A stretch of DNA of 7,360 nt from assembly GCA_002424575.1 (NCBI GenBank), contig DIKN01000037.1, positions 1 to 7,360 of the forward strand, given 5' to 3'. The notes under the pieces are model-generated. The model did no database searches. It saw only the letters and a program-made list of their open reading frames with translations, and was not told the origin of the DNA. The DNA comes from Acholeplasmataceae bacterium UBA5617 (GTDB lineage Bacteria; Bacillota_I; Bacilli_A; Acholeplasmatales; Acholeplasmataceae). This document shows, one piece after another, positions 1 to 5,354 of this stretch. Every line of letters begins with the position of its first letter. The first letter of the stretch is position 1. The position numbers and the translations under genes are program-made.

Positions 1-923
1 TATTTGATTTTGTGTTTATAAAATTTCATTTTATCCATCACAGAAATCATCTGCGTGAATGTTCCTTCTGCTGTATCGGTGAATGCTTCACCTAAGACAG
101 TAAATTTCGAATCAATGGTATCGATAAACCACAGAAGGAGTGCTTCACCTGTTTGTGGCTTTTTGGGTGATCCAAAATTGAGTTGACCATGATGGGAAAT
201 GATCATATGTTTGAGCATGAGAACTTCTTCACTTTCGTGGTAACCGAGTTCATGGGCGATACGATCAATATCAATGGTCTGCATGACAAGATGTCCAACA
301 AGAAGTCCTTCTTTGGTGTATTCACCATCGACACCACTGATTTCATTGATTTTTGACATGTCATGAAGAATCGTTCCTGCATAAAGTAAATCTTTATTGA
401 GATACGGATAGACATGAATGAAGGGATCAATCAGTTTTAACATGGTGTAGGTGTGATGAGATAGACCACCGACGTATGCGTGGTGGAATTTGGTTGCTGC
501 TGGGTGGAGATAAAAGGTTTTTTCATTGGCTTTGTATATGGTTTTTGTAATCTTTTTCAAGATTTCATTGTCAATTTTATTCATGTACGATTCAATGCCC
601 CGCTTGATTTGCATCATGGGGATAGGTGCGTAGACATAGAACTTTTCGAGAACTTCTTCCAATGCTTCATCATTTAAGACGGTTTCTGCCGGCACGATGC
701 TGATGCACTTTAAAACGAGTTCATCTTCAATTTTTACAACAGCTAAAGCTTCAAACTGGTACACTTTCCCCATCTGAAGTAACGTGAGTTGTTCAAATTC
801 AAGTTTTAAATTGATGTGTTCACCTTCGGTGGTCATTACGGTTGTATTGCAAAAGTGTGCACCTGAATTGATCGATTCGACTTTCGCCACGATTTTGTAG
901 GTTTGATTTACGTTCAGTTCCAT
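1..923 (-). CDS. yhaM: YhaM-type 3'-5' exoribonuclease (OB-like region plus HD domain), 3' end at or just past window edge
   Basis: This is predicted to be a cytoplasmic 3'-to-5' exoribonuclease that trims single-stranded RNA ends, as YhaM/CBF1 does in Bacillota. The frame stays open to the left edge and gives 307 residues. The last two bases read TA, so the next codon may be the stop; the family is about 310-315 residues long. Residues 1-80 would be the OB-fold part but are divergent. Residues 97-102 (VYAPIP) match the linker of YhaM. The HD domain spans about 138-270: HPAATKFHH (140-148), a GLSHH segment (153-157), the ILHDMSK motif with H187/D188, H211, and ISHHGQ (242-247). These are the usual metal ligands. 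The ending DKMKFYKHK resembles the YhaM C-terminus. I chose the second of two adjacent ATG codons because AAAGGAG sits 7 nt upstream of it; the other ATG, at 926, has 4 nt. It follows cca by a few bases and is probably cotranscribed and translationally coupled with it. Confidence 0.88.
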   Translation of the reverse strand, partial: MELNVNQTYKIVAKVESINSGAHFCNTTVMTTEGEHINLKLEFEQLTLLQMGKVYQFEALAVVKIEDELVLKCISIVPAETVLNDEALEEVLEKFYVYAPIPMMQIKRGIESYMNKIDNEILKKITKTIYKANEKTFYLHPAATKFHHAYVGGLSHHTYTMLKLIDPFIHVYPYLNKDLLYAGTILHDMSKINEISGVDGEYTKEGLLVGHLVMQTIDIDRIAHELGYHESEEVLMLKHMIISHHGQLNFGSPKKPQTGEALLLWFIDTIDSKFTVLGEAFTDTAEGTFTQMISVMDKMKFYKHKIK

Positions 924-927
924 CATT

Positions 928-2076
928 TCACTCCTTTATATGGTCATGAAGATAAACTTCAAGATCTTCCTTTTCATTTTTTAGTGTCCCCTGGAGGATG
1001 GCCTTTACCATCTCGGTTTGCATCTGTTTGACCCATGAACCCGCCTTTTTCCCTGTGATCTCAATCATTTCAGGTGCACGAAGTTTTAAGTCTAGATCAC
1101 TTTGTATGGGAAGTCGACTAAAATCATATTCGATCTGTTGTTTTAAGTTTTTTGTTTTACCGAGCATGTAGGATACTCTGTTTCCGAGCAAACATAGGTC
1201 AAGACCATAGGTATAAAGCGTATAAGGATCATAGGGTTGAGGAAGTTTCGCAAGATAACTGCCCATTTCATAACGATGGCGATGTTTATTCGAAAATGTC
1301 CATTCTTTAGGAACCCCTCCATGAAGGGTGAATGCCAATGTGAAAAATGCATCAACAAAAGGTAATTCTTCCATCTTTTGGGTGTAGAGCAATCCCTCTT
1401 TTAAACCGGGTAACACTTCATGGACTTGTGTCGTAATTAACGATTGAATGGCTCTTTTGAGATAAGGTCCTTTAAACATTTTAATCAATTCTGCTAAGAC
1501 GCGTTCATTGGAGATTTTAGGAATCATGTATCTAAATTCAAAGATGGCATCACGTGTTTCTTTTTCGATTTGAAAGCCCAGTTTAGACTGAAAATAAAAG
1601 GCACGCATCATCCGCAATGCATCTTCTTCAAACCGTGTTCTTGGATCACCAATGGCACGTATAAGTTTTGATTGAAGATCGGCTTGACCATTCACATAAT
1701 CAACGATTTCATACTTATCATTCATTAAAAGACCGTTGATTGTAAAATCACGACGCTTCACATCATCTTCAACGGTTGCTTCAAAACTAACCTCTTCAGG
1801 ATGACGTGCGTTTTGATAAGGTCCATCAATTCGGTAAGTGGTCACTTCAAATGTATCTTGACCATAGAAAACCGTAACGGTCCCATATTTAATGCCTGTA
1901 GGTGCTGTTTTAAACAGTTTGGCAACCTGGTATGGTTTCGCATTGGTTGTAATATCAATATCTGTTAAAGGCATTTTTAAAAGATGGTCGCGCACAGCAC
2001 CACCGACGATATAACCCTCATAACCGTTTTGTTTTAGGACTGCAATGACTTTCATTGCTCGATTAATTGTACTCAT
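928..2076 (-). CDS. cca: CCA tRNA nucleotidyltransferase (class II)
   Basis: This cytoplasmic enzyme adds or repairs the 3'-terminal CCA of tRNAs using CTP and ATP. It has 382 residues, slightly shorter than the roughly 400 of Bacillus enzymes. The nucleotidyltransferase head shows GGAVRD (25-30), the metal-binding pair D39/D41 in LTDIDITT, a GTVTV strand (65-69), RRDFTIN (108-114) and EDALRMMRA (151-159), which is the base-selecting motif with ED..R. The remainder is the helical neck, body and tail, where sequence is weakly conserved. The start ATG follows GGTGA with 4 nt spacing, and an extended -10 lies just upstream. It is the first gene of a two-gene unit with yhaM, so tRNA 3'-end synthesis is paired with 3' exonucleolytic trimming. 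The stop is TGA. Whether this protein adds all of CCA or only part cannot be decided from sequence; no second nucleotidyltransferase is visible here. Confidence 0.96.
   Translation of the reverse strand: MSTINRAMKVIAVLKQNGYEGYIVGGAVRDHLLKMPLTDIDITTNAKPYQVAKLFKTAPTGIKYGTVTVFYGQDTFEVTTYRIDGPYQNARHPEEVSFEATVEDDVKRRDFTINGLLMNDKYEIVDYVNGQADLQSKLIRAIGDPRTRFEEDALRMMRAFYFQSKLGFQIEKETRDAIFEFRYMIPKISNERVLAELIKMFKGPYLKRAIQSLITTQVHEVLPGLKEGLLYTQKMEELPFVDAFFTLAFTLHGGVPKEWTFSNKHRHRYEMGSYLAKLPQPYDPYTLYTYGLDLCLLGNRVSYMLGKTKNLKQQIEYDFSRLPIQSDLDLKLRAPEMIEITGKKAGSWVKQMQTEMVKAILQGTLKNEKEDLEVYLHDHIKE
931..937 (-). promoter_or_regulatory. Ribosome binding site of yhaM inside the cca 3' end
   Basis: AAAGGAG on the minus strand lies in the last codons of cca. 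Spacing is 4 nt to the ATG at 926 and 7 nt to the ATG at 923, which favours the latter start. The cca stop TGA (930-928) sits between this site and the start codon, a layout that suggests coupled translation. Confidence 0.75.
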
Positions 2077-2091
2077 TTTTTCACCGTTTTT

Positions 2092-2100
2092 ATTATATCA
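2092..2100 (-). promoter_or_regulatory. cca-yhaM promoter, extended -10
   Basis: Minus-strand TGATATAAT is a perfect TGn extended -10 (TATAAT at 2097-2092). No good -35 is found at 16-18 nt spacing (CCATCA or similar), so the extended -10 would carry the promoter. The predicted start of transcription near 2085 coincides with the first base of the GGTGA ribosome binding site, leaving only about 9 nt of leader before ATG at 2076. Confidence 0.65.
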
Positions 2101-2129
2101 CGAAATGAAACAATTGATGGGGCGTATTC

Positions 2130-2143
2130 GTTGATGGATCAAC
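2130..2143. promoter_or_regulatory. Small inverted repeat over the -35 of the DHFR-like gene (possible operator)
   Basis: GTTGAT-GG-ATCAAC is a perfect 6-bp dyad with a 2-bp centre. It contains the candidate -35 of the plus-strand gene and lies between two divergent promoters. It could be a repressor site, but dyads of this size also arise by chance. Confidence 0.3.
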
Positions 2144-2159
2144 CTTTTCGTGATAAATT
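2131..2159 (+). promoter_or_regulatory. Promoter of the DHFR-like gene
   Basis: The elements are -35 TTGATG (2131-2136), a 17-nt spacer and -10 TAAATT (2154-2159), which is preceded by TGA to give an extended -10. Transcription would begin near 2166, at the first base of the GAGGTG ribosome binding site, so the leader would be about 11 nt. Confidence 0.55.
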
Positions 2160-2176
2160 ACCCATGAGGTGAAAAG

Positions 2177-2686
2177 ATGAGAAAAGTCATATTATACATT
2201 GCGATGAGTTTAGATGGTTTTATCGCAGGTGAACATGATGACCTAACCTTTCTGGATGGTTATGAGCATGTTCAATTGGTTCAATCCTCCTATGATCATT
2301 TAATGTCTAAGATCGATACGATTGTCATGGGAAGACGAACCTACGATTGGATCATGAGGACATCATCATGGCCATATCATGGATATCAAACCGTGGTCTT
2401 TACATCAAAACCGATTGAATCGCCTTATGCAACCATGGTGTCTTCACCATCTGATGACTACATCGAACATTTAAAAACAACAACAGGAAAAGATATTTGG
2501 CTTGTCGGTGGTGGAATACTTGCATCGGAACTCATCAAAAAGGAGCTTGTCGATGAAATCGTGCTTGCACTCATTCCTAAACTTCTCGGTCAAGGTGTTC
2601 CTCTCTTTCGAGAGGTGAAAGCTCATTTTGAGCTCATCGAAGTCGAACATGAACGTGGATTAATACTAGCAACCTATAAAAAATAA
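2177..2686 (+). CDS. Dihydrofolate-reductase-like protein (RibD C-terminal domain family)
   Basis: This is a 169-residue single-domain protein of the RibD_C/DHFR-fold family, like Bacillus YwjB/YyaP. Visible family features are SLDGFIA (11-17), DTIVMGRRTYD (47-57), the VFTSK strand (74-78), IWLVGGG (107-113), which is the glycine-rich NADPH-binding turn, and IPKLLGQGVPLF (133-144). Such proteins are presumed NAD(P)H-dependent reductases, but the substrate of this stand-alone subgroup is generally unknown. It should not be called FolA or RibD: the deaminase domain of RibD is absent and the folate-site pattern of true DHFR is not evident. The ATG has GAGGTG 5 nt upstream. It has its own promoter and terminator and is transcribed alone, divergently from cca. 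An intact ORF of normal length argues that it is functional. Confidence 0.88.
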   Translation: MRKVILYIAMSLDGFIAGEHDDLTFLDGYEHVQLVQSSYDHLMSKIDTIVMGRRTYDWIMRTSSWPYHGYQTVVFTSKPIESPYATMVSSPSDDYIEHLKTTTGKDIWLVGGGILASELIKKELVDEIVLALIPKLLGQGVPLFREVKAHFELIEVEHERGLILATYKK

Positions 2687-2708
2687 ATGGCCTTGTTTGG
2701 CCATTTTT
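2678..2708. terminator. Bidirectional intrinsic terminator between DHFR-like gene and lipoprotein gene
   Basis: An 8-bp perfect stem (AAATGGCC at 2685-2692 with GGCCATTT at 2699-2706) has loop TTGTTT. On the plus strand it ends in a run of five T (2704-2708). On the minus strand the stem is followed by A and six T (2683-2678). It can stop the converging transcripts of both neighbours. The plus-strand TAA stop (2684-2686) overlaps the stem foot. Confidence 0.85.
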
Positions 2709-2710
2709 CG

Positions 2711-3691
2711 TTATGACAGGATAGGTTTGATATAAAATGGAACTTCAGAGAGATATCCATCAAGGTAATGGGTATGAAGCACGAGTTCTAAGGTAGAAGA
2801 TGGATCGATGTCTTCTTTCTTTACCGATGCTACAACGAGGTATCGTATCACATCTTCTGTTACCCACTGACTGACCTGTTCGACATGTAAAGCCATATCA
2901 ATGACACCATCGCGTTGATAAATCCCTGCAACATCTTTGATGAGCTGTGAAGATGAACGATAAGACACCGATAAAATAAGCATGTTTTCTTCAAAAAATG
3001 ACTCAGCAAGATGATATCGATCATCGGTAAACACGTGTTGATATGCCGCATATGAATCAAGCAACAGCACATTCTGATAACCAAGTTCATCGTATCGTGA
3101 ATCTTCATCGATGCTCAACATGATCTCCATGACTTGATAGTCAACGTTAGGATGGGTTTGTTCGCGGTTTTGATAGTGATCGGCCTTGATAATCACATCA
3201 TCGATGAGGCAATCTTGTGTCAATACAAACGATTCCCCAATTGTATGGAGTTCAAAGGTGATGGATGTAGATGGATCAAGCAATGCTTTGATTAAACCAA
3301 AATCTTGAAAAAAAGTTTGTTTGCTTGAATAGGTAAGGATGATCAAAGGTGAGTATGATGAAGTATATATATCATGATAACGCCATTGATTGATGGCATT
3401 GTTTTGAATATACTCAAGATGGTGTTGCTCGTAAAATAGTTTAATCGCTTGTCGATCGATACTATCTTGTGAAGGATATTGATAGGGTGTTTGAATCCAA
3501 ACGTTAGCATAATAAAAATATGCAGCATCGATATCACGATAGAACTTCTCGGGGTATACATAAGATGCTGGAACATAATGTAATAGATCATCCTGATGAG
3601 GTATCAAATCATCAAGAGGTTGTGTTTGCTCACAGCCGATCAATAAAATACTCATGCATAAAATAAGCAACATTTGGATTGTTCGTTTCAT
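2711..3691 (-). CDS. Predicted lipoprotein of unknown function, possible PrcB-like C-terminal region
   Basis: I do not recognise this gene as a whole. It encodes 326 residues with a lipoprotein signal: basic MKR, a hydrophobic stretch from about residue 5 to 18, and lipobox LIGC with C20 as the lipidated cysteine. The mature protein would be anchored to the outer face of the membrane. It is rich in Tyr, Asp and His, with no other membrane segment. Residues about 205-292 run as: a VLLLDSYAAYQ strand-helix, SFFEENMLIL (231-240), a Ser-rich SYRSSSQ turn, alternating strands, then YLVVASVKKED. This order resembles the PrcB/small beta-barrel pattern seen in secreted Bacillota proteins, but it is my inference from pattern only. 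Residues 30-200 match nothing I know. An alternative GTG start at 3721 would add ten polar residues ahead of the signal and has no ribosome binding site. Its own promoter lies upstream and a terminator is shared downstream. Confidence 0.82.
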   Translation of the reverse strand: MKRTIQMLLILCMSILLIGCEQTQPLDDLIPHQDDLLHYVPASYVYPEKFYRDIDAAYFYYANVWIQTPYQYPSQDSIDRQAIKLFYEQHHLEYIQNNAINQWRYHDIYTSSYSPLIILTYSSKQTFFQDFGLIKALLDPSTSITFELHTIGESFVLTQDCLIDDVIIKADHYQNREQTHPNVDYQVMEIMLSIDEDSRYDELGYQNVLLLDSYAAYQHVFTDDRYHLAESFFEENMLILSVSYRSSSQLIKDVAGIYQRDGVIDMALHVEQVSQWVTEDVIRYLVVASVKKEDIDPSSTLELVLHTHYLDGYLSEVPFYIKPILS

Positions 3692-3696
3692 CCTAT

Positions 3697-3704
3697 CCCT
3701 CCTT
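3697..3704 (-). promoter_or_regulatory. Strong ribosome binding site fixing the lipoprotein start
   Basis: AAGGAGGG on the minus strand lies 5 nt before ATG at 3691. It decides against the upstream GTG at 3721 and gives a standard signal peptide starting MKR. Confidence 0.85.
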
Positions 3705-3738
3705 GTATGACTTATTTTCACTTTACATCATGAGATAT

Positions 3739-3769
3739 AATATATCAAGTTAAAACAGATAACATGCAA
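3739..3769 (-). promoter_or_regulatory. Promoter of the lipoprotein gene
   Basis: Minus-strand TGATATATT gives an extended -10 (TATATT at 3744-3739). A -35-like TTGCAT lies at 3769-3764 but with a long 19-nt spacer, so the -35 assignment is weak. Transcription would begin near 3732, giving a leader of about 41 nt. Confidence 0.5.
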
Positions 3770-3780
3770 AATGACGCGAC

Positions 3781-3807
3781 AAAAAACAAAAAGTGAGGTA
3801 TCTCACT
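3781..3807 (-). terminator. Intrinsic terminator of degV overlapping its stop codon
   Basis: The stem pairs AGTGAG with CTCACT (3802-3807 and 3792-3797, loop 3798-3801). It is followed on the minus strand by TTTT, G and TTTTTT. The degV TGA stop (3805-3803) is inside the first arm, so translation to the end could affect folding. Confidence 0.8.
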
Positions 3808-4657
3808 CTTCTTTGATGAATACGCCTAATCCAATGACATCAGGACCAATATGAGCGCCTACAACAGGTGTAGAAGGTGCTTCATATAGATGTTCAAGTC
3901 CTAATTCAGATTTTAAAATCTGAAGAAAATAATCGCGTAATTCGGGATTACCTGTGTATAATACATAGGCATCATACGGTCTTCCTTGTGTGTAATCTTT
4001 GACTTTATCGGTGATTGAATGTAGGGCATGCTTAATATTTCGAATCTTTTCAATCGATAAAATATGACCACTTTCTTGAACTTGAAGGATGGGTTTTATT
4101 TTTAATAGTTTACCCATAAAAGCTTGTGTACCTGATAATCTTCCATTTAAAACGAGATGGGTCAATGAGTCAACCGCAAAGAAAATGGTGTTTCTTTTCC
4201 GCATCTGATCGAGTCTTTCTTCAATCTCATCAAACGTTTTACCATCTTGAATCATTTGATCTGCTTCGAGTGCAAATAAACCTTCAGAAAAACAGACCGT
4301 CTTCGTATCAAATAGACGAATCTCCATTTTACCTTCGAGTTCTTTCATGGCAAGTTTGATCGCATTATGCGTCCCCGATAAAACCGATGCGATTGTCGTC
4401 ACAAAGCACGCGTCATATCCTTGTTGATAAAGATCTTCAAAAAACTGAATAAGTTCTCCCACAGAAGGTTGACTTGTCTTAGGAACCATGTCTGGATGTG
4501 TGCGCATGATGCGATAAAATTCATCAGCTTTCATGTCATCACCATCCAAATAAGCTTTGTCATGCATAAAAAGTTTGATGCGAATGATCTTAACCTGATG
4601 TTCACCTTGATAATAATCTAAACCACCTGTCGAGGTGTCAACGACACAACGTTTCAT
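3803..4657 (-). CDS. DegV family fatty-acid-binding protein (FakB-like)
   Basis: This 284-residue full-length DegV protein belongs to a family whose characterised members (FakB) bind a fatty acid and present it to the kinase FakA, giving acyl-phosphate for phospholipid synthesis. The N-terminal VVDTSTGG (5-12) corresponds to the DSSxDL start of the family. TSQPS at 61-65 places T61 as in FakB, and SGTHNA (94-99) provides the second carboxylate-binding serine. LTHLVLNGRLSG (165-176) is the family's L..L...GRIS segment. KIKPIL (186-191) and VVGAHIGPDVIGLGVF (265-280) are the C-terminal signature. Start ATG is preceded by GGGGG with 7 nt spacing. No fakA or plsX is in the window, and genomes of this group often have several DegV copies, so the chain-length preference and the FakB role are inference. 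It is transcribed alone, divergently from yigZ. Confidence 0.93.
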   Translation of the reverse strand: MKRCVVDTSTGGLDYYQGEHQVKIIRIKLFMHDKAYLDGDDMKADEFYRIMRTHPDMVPKTSQPSVGELIQFFEDLYQQGYDACFVTTIASVLSGTHNAIKLAMKELEGKMEIRLFDTKTVCFSEGLFALEADQMIQDGKTFDEIEERLDQMRKRNTIFFAVDSLTHLVLNGRLSGTQAFMGKLLKIKPILQVQESGHILSIEKIRNIKHALHSITDKVKDYTQGRPYDAYVLYTGNPELRDYFLQILKSELGLEHLYEAPSTPVVGAHIGPDVIGLGVFIKEE

Positions 4658-4689
4658 TCTTAATCCCCCATTCTTGGATAAGCATCCTC

Positions 4690-4718
4690 ATGCTATCACA
4701 CTTTGAAAAAAGTGTAAA
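4690..4718 (-). promoter_or_regulatory. Promoter of degV
   Basis: Minus strand: -35 TTTACA (4718-4713), a spacer of exactly 17 nt, and -10 TAGCAT (4695-4690) preceded by TGA as an extended -10. The predicted start near 4683 leaves a leader of about 26 nt. The -35 lies inside the spacer of the opposing yigZ promoter. Confidence 0.6.
4698..4715. promoter_or_regulatory. Perfect dyad between divergent degV and yigZ promoters (candidate operator)
   Basis: ACACTTT-GAAA-AAAGTGT is a 7-bp perfect inverted repeat with a 4-bp centre. It overlaps the -35 and spacer of degV and the -35 of yigZ, which is where a dimeric regulator could block both genes. It is not a terminator for either gene, since both are transcribed away from it. 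I do not recognise it as a known regulator box. Confidence 0.45.
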
Positions 4719-4729
4719 TATGTTATACT
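4703..4729 (+). promoter_or_regulatory. Promoter of yigZ
   Basis: TGTTATACT forms an extended -10 (TATACT at 4724-4729). A TTGAAA at 4703-4708 matches the -35 consensus well but with a short 15-nt spacer. Transcription would begin near 4736, at the GGTGA ribosome binding site, leaving a leader of about 10 nt before ATG at 4746. Confidence 0.6.
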
Positions 4730-4745
4730 AAAATTGGTGATGATC

Positions 4746-5348
4746 ATGCGTTATTTGAAAGAAAAATCAACTTATACCTACGACGTCAATAAATCGCAGT
4801 TCATCGCGATTTTATACCCTTTACAACATCAACATGATATTAAGACATTCATCGAAGAAGCCAAAAATTTATATCCCAAAGCTGATCATTACTGCAGCGC
4901 ATCGCTATATGGCGATGACCAGGAACAACAGACTGCAGATGATGATGGAGAACCCAGTAGAACCGCTGGATTGCCGATCTTAGACGTTTTAAAGCACCAC
5001 GATGTCACCAACATCCTGTGTGTGGTCATACGCTATTTTGGAGGCATTAAATTGGGTGCAGGTGGATTGGTTAGAGCGTATAGCCATGCTGCAGCAGGTG
5101 TGATGAAAACTTCTTCTTTTTATATAAAAAAATGGGTTAAAACCTATCGCATCCGCGTTGATTATACCCATGTGGATAAGATTGATCATTACTTATGCGA
5201 AAAGGCTACGATTATCGATAAAGGATATACCGAGATCGTAACCTACCACATTGCACTTTTACCCGATATTTCAAACATTGATGATATCGTGTATCTCTTA
5301 AAAACCATTGAACCCCTAGAAGATCAACTACGCTATCTCGATGCGTAG
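4746..5348 (+). CDS. yigZ: YigZ/IMPACT (UPF0029) family protein
   Basis: This 200-residue cytoplasmic protein of the conserved YigZ/YvyE family is related to the N-terminal part of eukaryotic IMPACT. The UPF0029 domain covers about residues 10-122 with the signatures DDDGEPSRTAGLPIL (65-79) and RYFGGIKLGAGGLVRAYS (96-113). A smaller C-terminal ferredoxin-like domain follows, about 133-198. Function is not settled; proposed roles involve translation or nucleic-acid binding. I chose ATG at 4746 because GGTGA lies 5 nt upstream and the family normally starts just before a YLT/YLK segment. Upstream in-frame TTG (4734), GTG (4737) and ATG (4740) fall at or before the predicted transcription start or lack a binding site. 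It is divergent from degV and convergent with cotH. Confidence 0.93.
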   Translation: MRYLKEKSTYTYDVNKSQFIAILYPLQHQHDIKTFIEEAKNLYPKADHYCSASLYGDDQEQQTADDDGEPSRTAGLPILDVLKHHDVTNILCVVIRYFGGIKLGAGGLVRAYSHAAAGVMKTSSFYIKKWVKTYRIRVDYTHVDKIDHYLCEKATIIDKGYTEIVTYHIALLPDISNIDDIVYLLKTIEPLEDQLRYLDA

Positions 5349-5354
5349 TTTTTT
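5326..5354 (+). terminator. Intrinsic terminator of yigZ containing its stop codon
   Basis: The perfect 8-bp stem pairs AACTACGC (5326-5333) with GCGTAGTT (5343-5350), has a 9-nt loop and continues the T run to 5354. The TAG stop (5346-5348) is in the second arm, so the first arm is coding sequence. The minus strand has no T tract after the stem, so cotH is not clearly served by it. Confidence 0.75.

Noticed and set aside
203..430. Minus-strand reading frame of 75 codons
   Set aside because: It lies out of frame inside the HD domain coding region of yhaM, which has clear homology motifs in the other frame.
480..677. Plus-strand reading frame of 65 codons opposite yhaM
   Set aside because: It is a shadow of the conserved minus-strand gene, with no ribosome binding site and low-complexity aromatic composition.
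2860..3591. Two 82-codon minus-strand frames inside the lipoprotein gene
   Set aside because: Both are overlapped by the frame with a signal peptide, lipobox and strong ribosome binding site, and they lack start signals.
3736..3741. Plus-strand TATAAT in the gap between the lipoprotein and degV genes
   Set aside because: No plus-strand gene follows and no good -35 is found. It is the AT-rich complement next to the minus-strand promoter, although an antisense transcript cannot be excluded.
4126..4621. Two plus-strand frames opposite degV
   Set aside because: Both are antisense to a strongly conserved gene and have no promoter or binding site of their own.
4734..4745. Upstream TTG/GTG/ATG starts for yigZ
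   Set aside because: They fall at the predicted transcription start and have no ribosome binding site, while ATG 4746 has GGTGA at normal spacing.
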